This document shows positions 16,870 through 24,600 of a DNA stretch of 64,000 bases, piece by piece. The stretch comes from Demequina sp. NBRC 110052 (GTDB lineage: Bacteria; Actinomycetota; Actinomycetes; Actinomycetales; Demequinaceae), in assembly GCF_002090075.1 (NCBI RefSeq), contig NZ_BBRI01000002.1, positions 1,484,475 through 1,548,474 of the forward strand. The letters run 5' to 3'. The stretch's first letter is position 1; each line of letters begins with the position of its first letter. Under the pieces are notes generated by a model. It saw nothing but the letters and a program-made list of their open reading frames with translations, ran no database searches and had not been told where the DNA came from. The position numbers and the translations under genes were made by a program.

Positions 16870-17229
16870 ATGGCGAGGGCGGCCCGTGACGGAGTGGAGA
16901 GCTTCCTCGAGCTGCGCGGCGGCAGCATCCTTCGGGGGCCAGTCCTCTCGCAGTGCGTGCGTCAGCATCGGCTGTGCGTAGGTGAAAGAACCTTCCGGGT
17001 CGATGCCTTTCACGTACCGAGCGCGGTGGCGATCGAGTTCGATGGCGAGGCATTCCATGGGTCGTCCGAGCAGCGGCGGCGCGATCGTGAGCGGGACGTC
17101 ATCCTCGCCTCCGCCGGTGTGCAGACTCTGAGATTCGGATACGCGGAGGTGCGGGATGACGCACGACATTGCCGGGAGCTGGCCGAGGCGACGGTGCGCG
17201 CGCGGATGGGCTCTACCGTGGGCGCGTGA
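16870..17229 (+). pseudogene. DUF559 endonuclease-like gene, 5' part lost at the transposon junction
   Basis: The 119-residue frame is the C-terminal half of a DUF559 (Vsr/PD-(D/E)XK-like) protein. FRVDAFHVPSAVAIEFDGEAFH matches the nuclease-like core (about residues 42-63). The RRRDRERDVILASAGVQTLRF helix-strand follows. Full family members in actinobacteria have an additional N-terminal region of about 150-200 residues, which is missing. The frame continues open leftward into the transposon end, so the only ATG lies at the junction and may be fortuitous. The simplest reading is that the element inserted into this gene. Confidence 0.7.
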
Positions 17230-17323
17230 GTGCCCTGGCTGCGCGGATGCACGCACGAGCGGAGGCGTGAATGCCTTGGTTGGCGAGAACTGGCGTGCGT
17301 GTAGCGGAGGGGCGCGAACTGAC

Positions 17324-18418
17324 TCACACCGCTGCGGGCAGTTGCGGGAAGAGCGCCGCGACGGGGCCGTGCACGATCCTGCCGCCCACCGTCGCGAGGC
17401 CCTTGCCCAGGACCGGGTCCTTGGCCGTCGCGACCTCCCAGCCGTCGTTGGCGAGACGCACGGCGTACGGAAGGGTCGCGTTGGTGAGTGCGAGCGTGGA
17501 GGTGTTGCCGACGGCGCCCGGCATGTTGGCCACGCAGTAGAACGTGGAGCGCTCGACGGGATAGGTCGGCTCCGCGTGGGTGGTCGGGTGGGAGTCCTCG
17601 AAGCAGCCGCCCTGGTCGATCGCAATGTCCACGAGCACTGAGCCTGGCTTCATGCGGCCGACGAGCTCGCGGGACACGAGCTTGGGCGCCTTGGCGCCGG
17701 GCACGAGCACGGCGCCGACGACGAGGTCGGCCTCCAGGCACGAGCGCTCGACCTCGTAGGCGGACGAGACGACGGTCTTGACGCGGCCTGCGTAGAGGTC
17801 GTCGAGGTGGCGCAGTCGGGGGATCGACAGGTCGAGCACGGTCACGTCGGCGCCGAGGCCGACGGCCTGCGAGATGGCGTTGTGGCCCGCCATGCCGCCG
17901 CCCAGCACGGTGACCTTCGCGGGTCGCACCCCGGGAACTCCGCCGAGCAGCACGCCACGTCCGCCCTGGCTGGACTGCAGGTGGTACGCGCCGACCATCG
18001 TGGCCATGCGCCCGGCGACCTCGGACATCGGCGCGAGCAGCGGCAGCGACCCGTCTGGGAGCTGCACGGTCTCGTATGCGATGGCCGTGGTGCCGGCGCC
18101 GACGAGCGCGGTGGTGAGCGCCTCGTCGGCGGCGAGGTGGAGGTAGGTGAACAGCAGCAGGTCCTCACGCAGATACCGATACTCGGACGCGATGGGCTCC
18201 TTGACCTTCAGCACCATCTGCGCACCCCAGGCCTCATCGACCGACCCGAGCCGAGCACCTGCGGCGACGTACTCCTCGTCGGTGAACGCGGAGCCGAGTC
18301 CCGCACCGGCCTGCACGGTGACGGCATGTCCGTGCGCGACGAGTTCGTGCACGCCCGCAGGCGTGATCGCCACACGCTTCTCGTTGTTCTTGATCTCTGC
18401 GGGGATCCCGACGTGCAT
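17324..18418 (-). CDS. ald: Alanine dehydrogenase
   Basis: Ald interconverts L-alanine and pyruvate plus ammonia with NAD. The 364-residue product matches the family length. It has the N-terminal motif MHVGIPAEIKNNEKRVAITPAG, the substrate-site KVKEP, the nucleotide-binding VTVLGGGMAGHNA and the C-terminal DQGGCFEDSHPTTH segment. The ATG start is clear. The gene is divergent from an AldR-type regulator with 159 bases between them, where the control sites must lie. Confidence 0.96.
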   Translation of the reverse strand: MHVGIPAEIKNNEKRVAITPAGVHELVAHGHAVTVQAGAGLGSAFTDEEYVAAGARLGSVDEAWGAQMVLKVKEPIASEYRYLREDLLLFTYLHLAADEALTTALVGAGTTAIAYETVQLPDGSLPLLAPMSEVAGRMATMVGAYHLQSSQGGRGVLLGGVPGVRPAKVTVLGGGMAGHNAISQAVGLGADVTVLDLSIPRLRHLDDLYAGRVKTVVSSAYEVERSCLEADLVVGAVLVPGAKAPKLVSRELVGRMKPGSVLVDIAIDQGGCFEDSHPTTHAEPTYPVERSTFYCVANMPGAVGNTSTLALTNATLPYAVRLANDGWEVATAKDPVLGKGLATVGGRIVHGPVAALFPQLPAAV

Positions 18419-18577
18419 GCTGCGACCTCCAGGTGCGGCCGGCGGCCTGCGACCCCGCGGTGATCAGGGACGCTCACCGGTCGACGTGTGCTGTCCCTAC
18501 CATTGTCGAACGATCTTCGGCGATAGCAACTGATCGCGGATAGACTGCCCGGAAATGCGCGAAAGGATGAAGAACCC

Positions 18578-19111
18578 ATGGAGGATGTACCAGATCGGCG
18601 GGCGCTGCCGACGAATATTCGGCTCGATGAGCTGGACGAGCGCATCCTCACGGAGCTGATGCGCGACGCGCGCCTGTCCAACACTGCGCTCGCGGCCAGG
18701 CTCCACGTCGCGCCATCGACGACGCATGCGCGCGTCAAGGCCCTGCGGGACGCCGGCATCATCCGCTCCTCGCACATCGAGATCGACTTCGAGCGGTTGG
18801 GAATGTCGGTCCAGGGACTCGTCTCGGTGCGTCTGCGTGCGCAGGCGCGTCCCCAGGTGAAGACGTACGGCGCGAAGGTGGCGCAGCTACCGAACGTGGT
18901 CTCCGTGTACTTCATGGGCGGCCAGGTCGACTTCCTCATCCACCTGACATGCACGTCGACCGCGCAGCTGCGCGACTTCGTCGCGAGCAATCTGTCGATG
19001 GATCCCGTCGTCGCATCGACGGAGACGAACATCGTGTTCGATCACCTGATCGGCGCGGAGCACCATCGCGAGGCCAACTCGTTGGCGGCGATGAGGGGCG
19101 CGATCGGCTGA
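18578..19111 (+). CDS. aldR: Lrp/AsnC family regulator, AldR-like
   Basis: This 177-residue regulator has an N-terminal helix-turn-helix (LSNTALAARLHVAPSTTHARV) and a C-terminal RAM/AsnC ligand-binding domain (VSVYFMGGQVDFLIHLT). Position divergent to ald and overall length fit AldR, which senses alanine and controls ald in mycobacteria. A TAGACT hexamer at 18541-18546 and GAAAGGATG before the ATG support the promoter and start. Regulation of ald is inferred from position. Confidence 0.9.
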   Translation: MEDVPDRRALPTNIRLDELDERILTELMRDARLSNTALAARLHVAPSTTHARVKALRDAGIIRSSHIEIDFERLGMSVQGLVSVRLRAQARPQVKTYGAKVAQLPNVVSVYFMGGQVDFLIHLTCTSTAQLRDFVASNLSMDPVVASTETNIVFDHLIGAEHHREANSLAAMRGAIG

Positions 19112-19121
19112 CTGCGGCCGC

Positions 19122-20429
19122 TCAGTCGACGCGTGGCGTCACCACCGCGCGCGGCTCGCGCGGTGCCCGTGCGAACAGCACTCCGAGGCCCACGTAGGCG
19201 ATGGCAATGCCGAGCATGACCCCGCGCGACCATCCGGTGTCCGGCAGCACCAGGGCCGCGATCGCTGCGGAGGAGATGAACGCCACGTTGTAGGCCATGT
19301 CGTACAGCGTGAAGGCGCGCCCGCGCACTGCGTCCTCGGTGTCGCGCTGCACGATCGTGTCGACGGCGATCTTGCCGCCCTGTACGGCGAAGCTCACGAT
19401 CACCGCGGCGCTGAGCAGTGTCCAGGGTTCGGGTCCGATGGCGAGCAGCACCTGCGCGACGGCGCCGATGCCGAGGCACAGCACGATCCACCGGTGGCGG
19501 GAGATGCGGTCGCCGAACGCGGGGGTGAGCACGGCGGCGAGGCCGAATCCGACGGCCGCGAAGCCGAGCACGATCGTGAAGGCGCCTAGCCCGGCGCCGG
19601 CGTCGGACGGGTCGGCGAGCACCTGGCGGGACACGACGATCGAGGCGACGAACATGAGGCCGTACAGCAGTCGCTGCGCCGCCATGATGCCGAGCGCGTG
19701 CCAGGGGGTGACGCGGGCGCGGAGGTAACGGGCGCCGTCGATCAGCTCGGCGGTGAGCGCCTTGAGCTGCTGTGCGACGTCGAGGGCGGCGAGTGGGTGC
19801 TCTGGGCCCATCTCTGTGCGCCCGATGCGAGTGGTGGACCACGTGGCGCATGCGAAGGCCACGCCCGACGCGACGAGTGCCGTCATCGCGAGCGACGCGT
19901 CCGACGCGGTGGGCACCAGGAACGTGGCGACGGCTCCGATGGTGCCGCCCACGGCAGCGGAGATCGTGCCGAGCGTGGGCAGCACGCTGTTCGCCGCGAG
20001 CAGCTCGTGCGCGGGCACTACCCGCGGCAGACCGGCCGTCATGGTCGCGAGCACGAAGCGGTTGACCGACAGTGTGAGCAGCGCCGAGGTGTAGAGCGTC
20101 CAGGCGGGTGCGCCCGCGGCGACGAGGGTGCAGATGAGCGCGGTGAGCGCGAGTCGCGCGACGCTGCCCCACAGCAGGATCCGCTGGCGCTGCCACCGGT
20201 CGATGAGCGGCCCGACGAACGGACCCACGAGCGTGAACGGCGCGAGGAGCACCGCGAAGCCGAGCGCGATCTCGCTCGCGCTGGATCCGCGCGTGGGGTC
20301 GAAGAAGAACGCGGTGGCGATGCCGAGCTGGAACATGCCGTCGCCGCCTTGGGAGAGGACGCGCACGACGGTCAGGCGGCGGAATCCGGCCGATCGCCAC
20401 AGGGACCTCAGGTCTGTGGCGAGCGACAT
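19122..20429 (-). CDS. MFS transporter (multidrug or metabolite efflux)
   Basis: The 435-residue protein has about 12 hydrophobic segments and a central charged loop, in the layout of the MFS_3 exporter group (EntS-like). The substrate cannot be told. It is convergent with aldR and divergent from the acyltransferase gene. Read on its own strand, a TACGCT hexamer ends six bases before the ATG, so the transcript is probably leaderless. Only 47 bases separate the two divergent starts. Confidence 0.85.
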   Translation of the reverse strand: MSLATDLRSLWRSAGFRRLTVVRVLSQGGDGMFQLGIATAFFFDPTRGSSASEIALGFAVLLAPFTLVGPFVGPLIDRWQRQRILLWGSVARLALTALICTLVAAGAPAWTLYTSALLTLSVNRFVLATMTAGLPRVVPAHELLAANSVLPTLGTISAAVGGTIGAVATFLVPTASDASLAMTALVASGVAFACATWSTTRIGRTEMGPEHPLAALDVAQQLKALTAELIDGARYLRARVTPWHALGIMAAQRLLYGLMFVASIVVSRQVLADPSDAGAGLGAFTIVLGFAAVGFGLAAVLTPAFGDRISRHRWIVLCLGIGAVAQVLLAIGPEPWTLLSAAVIVSFAVQGGKIAVDTIVQRDTEDAVRGRAFTLYDMAYNVAFISSAAIAALVLPDTGWSRGVMLGIAIAYVGLGVLFARAPREPRAVVTPRVD

Positions 20430-20435
20430 GCGACC

Positions 20436-20470
20436 AGCGTAGGGCCCACGCGGGGCCCGCTCGCTAGCAT
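20436..20470. promoter_or_regulatory. Pair of divergent leaderless promoters
   Basis: On the minus strand TACGCT (20436-20441) ends six bases before the MFS ATG. On the plus strand TAGCAT (20465-20470) ends six bases before the acyltransferase ATG. Each upstream region would overlap the other gene's -10, so the two promoters may interfere. Confidence 0.5.
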
Positions 20471-20476
20471 CGGCGC

Positions 20477-21823
20477 ATGAGCGCGCAGAGCCCGCTGTCC
20501 CACATGGTCGAGGCCACCCCCGCGTCGCGCGATCGCTACGCGGACCTGCTGCGTGTGCTGTCGTTGCTGGGCGTCGTGCTGGGTCACTTCACGATGGCGG
20601 CGGTGGTCTTGGACCACGGTGCAGTGACGGTCTCGTTCGCGAACGTGCTGGACACTGAGGCATGGGCGCGTCCGTTCACGCTCGTCGCGCAGGTCATGCC
20701 GGTGTTCTTCGTGGTGGGAGGCTTCGCCCACGCGACCGCTTGGCGTTCGCTCAGGGCGCGGGGCGGCGGCTACGCGGACTTCGCGCGGGCTCGCATCGCG
20801 AGGCTCGTGCGCCCGACGCTGGTGTTCGTCGGGGTCTGGCTCGCCGTGTCGGTGGTCGCCGAGGCGGTGGCGTCGGAGTCGGCGGTGGTCGCGCCGGTGC
20901 TGCAGATCGCGGGTCAGCTGCTGTGGTTCCTCGGGGTCTACCTGATCGCTGCGGCATGCGCGCCTGCGCTGCTGACCGCGCACGAGCGCTGGGGCTGGCG
21001 TGCGCTCGCTGCGCTCGTGGCAGTGGTCGTGCTCGTCGACGTGCTGCGGCTTGCGGCGGGCGTGCCGGGTGTGCAGTGGCTGAACTTCGCGTTCGTGTGG
21101 CTCGCGGTGCATCAGCTGGGCTTCCACTACGCCGATGGTGTGGCCGACCGGGTGGGCGAGCGCCGGCTCGGCGCGCGGCTGCTGGGCGGGGGCGTCGTCT
21201 CCCTGGCCCTGCTCGTGGTCGTCGGACCGTACTCGACGACGATGGTGAGCTACGCAGGCGAGGAGCTGTCGAATCTCGCTCCGCCCACGACGGCGCTGCT
21301 TGCGTTCGCGGTGGCGCAGGCGGGCGCGCTGCTGCTGCTGAGGCGGCCCGCGCGTCGGGCTCTGGAGCGGCGGCGCGTGTGGACGGCCGTGGTCGTCGCC
21401 GGCTCCATGGCGATGACGGCCTTCCTGTGGCATTTCACTGCGCTGATCCTGATCTACGGCGGGCTGTGGGTCGCGGGCGTCGATCTGGCCGGCGATCCTT
21501 CCGAGGCTTCGTTCTGGTGGTTGAAGCTGGCACTGCTGGTGCCGTTCCTCGCGCTCGTGATTGCGTTGGTGCTGGTGTTCCGCCGCTTCGAGTCGATGCC
21601 GGGTCGCCGCGAGCCGGTGGGTCCGAACCGGGTGCGCGCGGCCGTCGCCGCCGTCGGGTCGGCGTGCGGGATCGCGGGCATGCTCGGCTTCGCTGTCACG
21701 GGGTTCCGTGGCACGCTCACGGGCTACGTCGGCTCGGTCGCGGGCGTGCCGATGACGGTGTGGGGTGCGACGGCGCTGCTGCTCGCCGCCGCCGGGCTCA
21801 CGTCGTGGGCGGCACGGGCGTAG
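20477..21823 (+). CDS. Acyltransferase 3 family integral membrane protein
   Basis: The 448-residue protein has about 10-11 membrane segments. It starts with the family motif RYADLLRVLSLLGVVLGHF, where an Arg and a His in the first helices are typical of acyltransferase_3 (OafA/NodX-like) enzymes. VMPVFFVVGGFAHATAW follows. Such enzymes acetylate or acylate sugars of cell-surface polymers. The acceptor is unknown. The start is supported by the leaderless promoter just upstream. Confidence 0.88.
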   Translation: MSAQSPLSHMVEATPASRDRYADLLRVLSLLGVVLGHFTMAAVVLDHGAVTVSFANVLDTEAWARPFTLVAQVMPVFFVVGGFAHATAWRSLRARGGGYADFARARIARLVRPTLVFVGVWLAVSVVAEAVASESAVVAPVLQIAGQLLWFLGVYLIAAACAPALLTAHERWGWRALAALVAVVVLVDVLRLAAGVPGVQWLNFAFVWLAVHQLGFHYADGVADRVGERRLGARLLGGGVVSLALLVVVGPYSTTMVSYAGEELSNLAPPTTALLAFAVAQAGALLLLRRPARRALERRRVWTAVVVAGSMAMTAFLWHFTALILIYGGLWVAGVDLAGDPSEASFWWLKLALLVPFLALVIALVLVFRRFESMPGRREPVGPNRVRAAVAAVGSACGIAGMLGFAVTGFRGTLTGYVGSVAGVPMTVWGATALLLAAAGLTSWAARA

Positions 21824-21835
21824 CCTGAGCGCAGT

Positions 21836-21847
21836 TGAACACGTTCA
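21836..21847. promoter_or_regulatory. Candidate TetR operator
   Basis: The dyad TGAAC-AC-GTTCA lies 10-22 bases upstream of the TetR-family start codon. It is just after a TAGCCT -10-like hexamer at 21821-21826 that overlaps the preceding stop codon. Position fits autorepression; no experimental site is known to me. Confidence 0.4.
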
Positions 21848-21857
21848 GGAGTCCTCG

Positions 21858-22547
21858 ATGCCCACCCTCGACAGCACCACGCGCGATCGCATCGTCGCCG
21901 CCGCGACCGCACTCATTCTCGAGCGCGGCTACCAGGCGACCACGATGCGCGATATCGCCGAGCGCGCCGACGTGTCGCTCGGCAGCGCCTATTACTACTT
22001 CGCGGGCAAGGAGGATCTGGTTCAGGGCTTCTACCTCTCGATTGCGCGCGAGCACGCCACGCTGACGCGCGAACGCATCGCGGAGGAGAAGTCTTTCAAG
22101 GCCCGCCTGGCGATCGCCTACGACACCTACCTCGACGTCGCCTCCCGCTACCGCGCGGTCGCGGACACGCTCGTGAGCCTCGCGGTCGTTCCCACAAGTC
22201 CACTCAGCCCGTTCGGCGCCGAGTCCAAGCCCGCGCGCGAGACCTTCATCCAGCTGTACGAGGACGTGGTCGAGGGATCCGACCTCAAGACCGACTCGCG
22301 ACTGAGGGCCGCGCTCCCCGAGATGCTGTGGCTCGTGCAGATGGTGATCACGCTCGGCTGGGTGCAGGACCTCTCGAGCGACCAGCGGGTCGCACGCAGG
22401 ATCGTCTCGCGCATGAGCCCGACGCTCGCGCGCCTGATCCGCGCCGCGCGTCTCAAGCCGTTCTCACCGTACGTGGAGGAGGCAGTCGGAGCGCTCGCCG
22501 CCATCAAGGAGGCCCGACAGGCGCGAGTCTCGGGCGGCGACGCGTGA
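21858..22547 (+). CDS. TetR family transcriptional regulator
   Basis: The 229-residue regulator has the N-terminal TetR helix-turn-helix (TMRDIAERADVSLGSAYYYFAGKEDL) and an all-helical ligand domain. The ATG at 21858 is used because the DNA-binding domain starts 8 residues later. Upstream in-frame codons belong to the preceding gene. Its stop overlaps the start of a LysE exporter gene (GTGA), so it probably controls itself and that exporter. The inducer is unknown. Confidence 0.9.
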   Translation: MPTLDSTTRDRIVAAATALILERGYQATTMRDIAERADVSLGSAYYYFAGKEDLVQGFYLSIAREHATLTRERIAEEKSFKARLAIAYDTYLDVASRYRAVADTLVSLAVVPTSPLSPFGAESKPARETFIQLYEDVVEGSDLKTDSRLRAALPEMLWLVQMVITLGWVQDLSSDQRVARRIVSRMSPTLARLIRAARLKPFSPYVEEAVGALAAIKEARQARVSGGDA

Positions 22548-23200
22548 TCGCGCCCTCGACCCTCGCCGCGTTCTCCGCGCTCGCGTTCGTGATCATCATC
22601 ATCCCTGGCCCCAGCGTGCTCTTCATCGTGGGCCGCGCGCTCCAGCACGGCAGACGCGAAGCGCTGCTGTCGGTCGTGGGCAACGCGGGCGGCGAGGTCG
22701 TGCACGCGGTGCTGGTGGCGATCGGGGTCGGCGCGATCATCGCCGCCTCGGAGGCGGCGTTCGTGGCGCTGAAGCTCGCCGGTGGCGCCTATCTGATCTA
22801 CCTGGGCATCCAGGCCATCAGGCATCGCGGTGAGGGGCTCGCGATCCCGGCCGACGCGTCGGCCGAGGCGGCAGTTCAGGCCCGCCCCGGCGTCGGGCGT
22901 GTGCTCGGCGAGTCGTTCGTGGTGGGAGTGACCAACCCCAAGACGCTGGTATTCGTCGCCGCGGTGCTGCCGCAGTTCGTGGATCCCACTCGCGGACCGG
23001 CATGGGCGCAGATCCTGATTCTCGGGATGGTCTTCGCCGCGATCGCGATCGTGAGCGACGGCGCGTACGCGCTGCTCGCCTCAGGCGCCAAGCGCTGGTT
23101 CGCCGGCTCGCCGCGACGGTTGTCGCGTGTGCGTGCCGCAGGCGGGGGCATGATGGCGACGCTCGGGGTCGTGCTCATGCTGTCGCGCCGCGTGGCCTGA
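22544..23200 (+). CDS. LysE family exporter
   Basis: The 218-residue membrane protein has six hydrophobic segments and the LysE/RhtB signatures IIIIPGPSVLFIVGRAL near the N-terminus and GVTNPKTLVFVAAVLPQF in the middle. These transporters export amino acids or related small molecules. The GTG start overlaps the upstream TetR gene. A second, unrelated LysE-family gene lies at 56512-57129. Confidence 0.88.
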   Translation: MIAPSTLAAFSALAFVIIIIPGPSVLFIVGRALQHGRREALLSVVGNAGGEVVHAVLVAIGVGAIIAASEAAFVALKLAGGAYLIYLGIQAIRHRGEGLAIPADASAEAAVQARPGVGRVLGESFVVGVTNPKTLVFVAAVLPQFVDPTRGPAWAQILILGMVFAAIAIVSDGAYALLASGAKRWFAGSPRRLSRVRAAGGGMMATLGVVLMLSRRVA

Positions 23201-23282
23201 CCTTCCCAGCCGCCGCGCGGTCGCCCCGTGAGCGTCGGCCCTGGTCTGTAGGCTGAGGCAGAACGACTCAGGGAGGTCGACG

Positions 23283-23978
23283 ATGAGCTTCGGCGCTGCA
23301 ATCAAGGTCTGCTTCAGCAAGTACGCCACGTTCTCAGGGCGCGCGCGGCGCAGCGAGTACTGGTGGTTCTACCTGTTCCTCCAGCTGGTGCAGATCCCCT
23401 TCGGGATCATCTTCATGATCCTGTACTTCGCCGCGTTCCTCCCGGTGCTCCAGCAGGCGGACTCTCAGGGGAACATCCCCGAGACGGCCTTCGAGGAGAT
23501 GAACTGGGCTCCGCTCATCGCGGGCATCGCGCTGCTGTTCGCCGTGTCCCTGGCACTGCTCCTGCCGAGCCTGGCCGTACAGGTGCGCCGTCTCCACGAC
23601 ACCGGGCGCAGCGGCTGGTGGATCCTGCTCGGGCTCGTCCCGTTCGGCGGAATCGTGCTGCTCGTGTTCGCGGTGCTCGACGGCGAGGCTCGTGACAACC
23701 AGTACGGTCCGGACCCGAAGGCGGGCGAGCGGTGGCAGACGGTCCCCCAGCAGCCGTACGGGTACGCCGCTCCCGGCACGCCGTCCGCGCAGGGCTACGC
23801 AGCCCCGCCGGCCGCGTCTGCTCCCGCAGCGCCGGGCACGTTCGCACAGGACACCGCCCCCGCAGGCGTGGAGCCCACCCCGCACGCGCCTGGCGTCGAG
23901 GAGACGCCGCCTGCATCGCCGCGTGACCCTCAGGGCGGCGCCCAGGGCTCCGACCCGTTCCAGACGCCTCCCCGCTGA
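23283..23978 (+). CDS. DUF805 membrane protein with proline/alanine-rich tail
   Basis: The 231-residue protein has a DUF805 domain (about residues 1-145): the helix YATFSGRARRSEYWWFYLF, three to four membrane segments, the motif RRLHDTGRSGWWILLGL, and NQYGPDPK at the end. A disordered Pro/Ala-rich tail of about 80 residues follows. GGGAGG precedes the ATG, and a TAGGCT -10-like hexamer lies further upstream. DUF805 function is unknown. A second, tail-less DUF805 gene lies at 28293-28670, on the other side of the operon described next. Confidence 0.88.
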   Translation: MSFGAAIKVCFSKYATFSGRARRSEYWWFYLFLQLVQIPFGIIFMILYFAAFLPVLQQADSQGNIPETAFEEMNWAPLIAGIALLFAVSLALLLPSLAVQVRRLHDTGRSGWWILLGLVPFGGIVLLVFAVLDGEARDNQYGPDPKAGERWQTVPQQPYGYAAPGTPSAQGYAAPPAASAPAAPGTFAQDTAPAGVEPTPHAPGVEETPPASPRDPQGGAQGSDPFQTPPR

Positions 23979-24082
23979 TCGGGTCCTGGGTCGCGAGCGC
24001 CGGGCCGCGTCCACAGACCCGCCGTGCGGCACCTCTTCCCACACGGTGAGTGATGCCCATCGACCCTCCGCTGCGCCGGTCC

Positions 24083-24088
24083 TAGCAT
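24083..24088 (+). promoter_or_regulatory. -10 hexamer of the five-gene 24119-27480 operon
   Basis: TAGCAT stands 30 bases before the first ATG and allows a short leader containing the G-rich ribosome binding site (GGGGGGTG). It matches the other -10 hexamers in this window. Confidence 0.45.
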
Positions 24089-24118
24089 CGGGGCATCGGA
24101 CCAGGGGGGTGCGGGGGC

Positions 24119-24310
24119 ATGGACGGGATCGTGCAGCACGCCGCTGCACTGAGCGACGCCGCGCGGCGCGAACTGGAGGCCGGGCTGGCGACGCTCGCGC
24201 GCGGCGGCACGCCTGGGGCGTCGCGGGTCGCACCCCGCATCGCCGAGCTGGACGCGCGACTGTGGAACGCCGACCGACTCGCTGACACGGACACGCAGGT
24301 TGCGCCATGA
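24119..24310 (+). CDS. Small helical protein of unknown function, first gene of an overlapping operon
   Basis: The product has 63 residues, charged and alanine-rich, probably one or two helices. I see no known domain, signal or membrane span. It is supported as a gene by a -10 hexamer, a strong G-rich ribosome binding site and an ATGA overlap with the next gene. It could be a chaperone-like or WXG-type partner of the following 97-residue protein, which is inference. Confidence 0.6.
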   Translation: MDGIVQHAAALSDAARRELEAGLATLARGGTPGASRVAPRIAELDARLWNADRLADTDTQVAP

Positions 24311-24600
24311 GTGGCGCCCTACGAGTCGAGGGTGACGACCTCACGCACGCGGCACGGGACATGCGCACGGTAGTGACGGGATTCTCGCGCGAGGACGCAC
24401 GCGCCGGCGCAGCGGCAGACCACGTGGGGCACGCGGGACTGGCACAGGAGATTCAGGGCTTCGCGTGTGCGTGGATTATCACTCGCGACCGGATCGCCAC
24501 ACATCTCGCCGCGCTCTCCGACTACCTCGACGCGACCGCCGAGACCTTCGCGGACATGGACCGTCAGCTCGCAGACGAGCTCACCCGGGCTTCCTCGTGA
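24307..24600 (+). CDS. EspC/WXG100-like small helical protein, candidate type VII-associated
   Basis: The 97-residue product opens with LRVEGDDLTHAARDM, has two predicted helices with a turn around residues 45-60 (CAWIITRDRIATHL), and ends with a helical region YLDATAETFADMDRQL. Length and layout resemble EspC/WXG100 secreted proteins, although the canonical WxG is reduced to a lone Trp. The start overlaps the previous gene (ATGA) and the stop overlaps the next (GTGA). No EccC-type ATPase is in the window, so any secretion machine would be elsewhere. Confidence 0.65.
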   Translation: MSGALRVEGDDLTHAARDMRTVVTGFSREDARAGAAADHVGHAGLAQEIQGFACAWIITRDRIATHLAALSDYLDATAETFADMDRQLADELTRASS

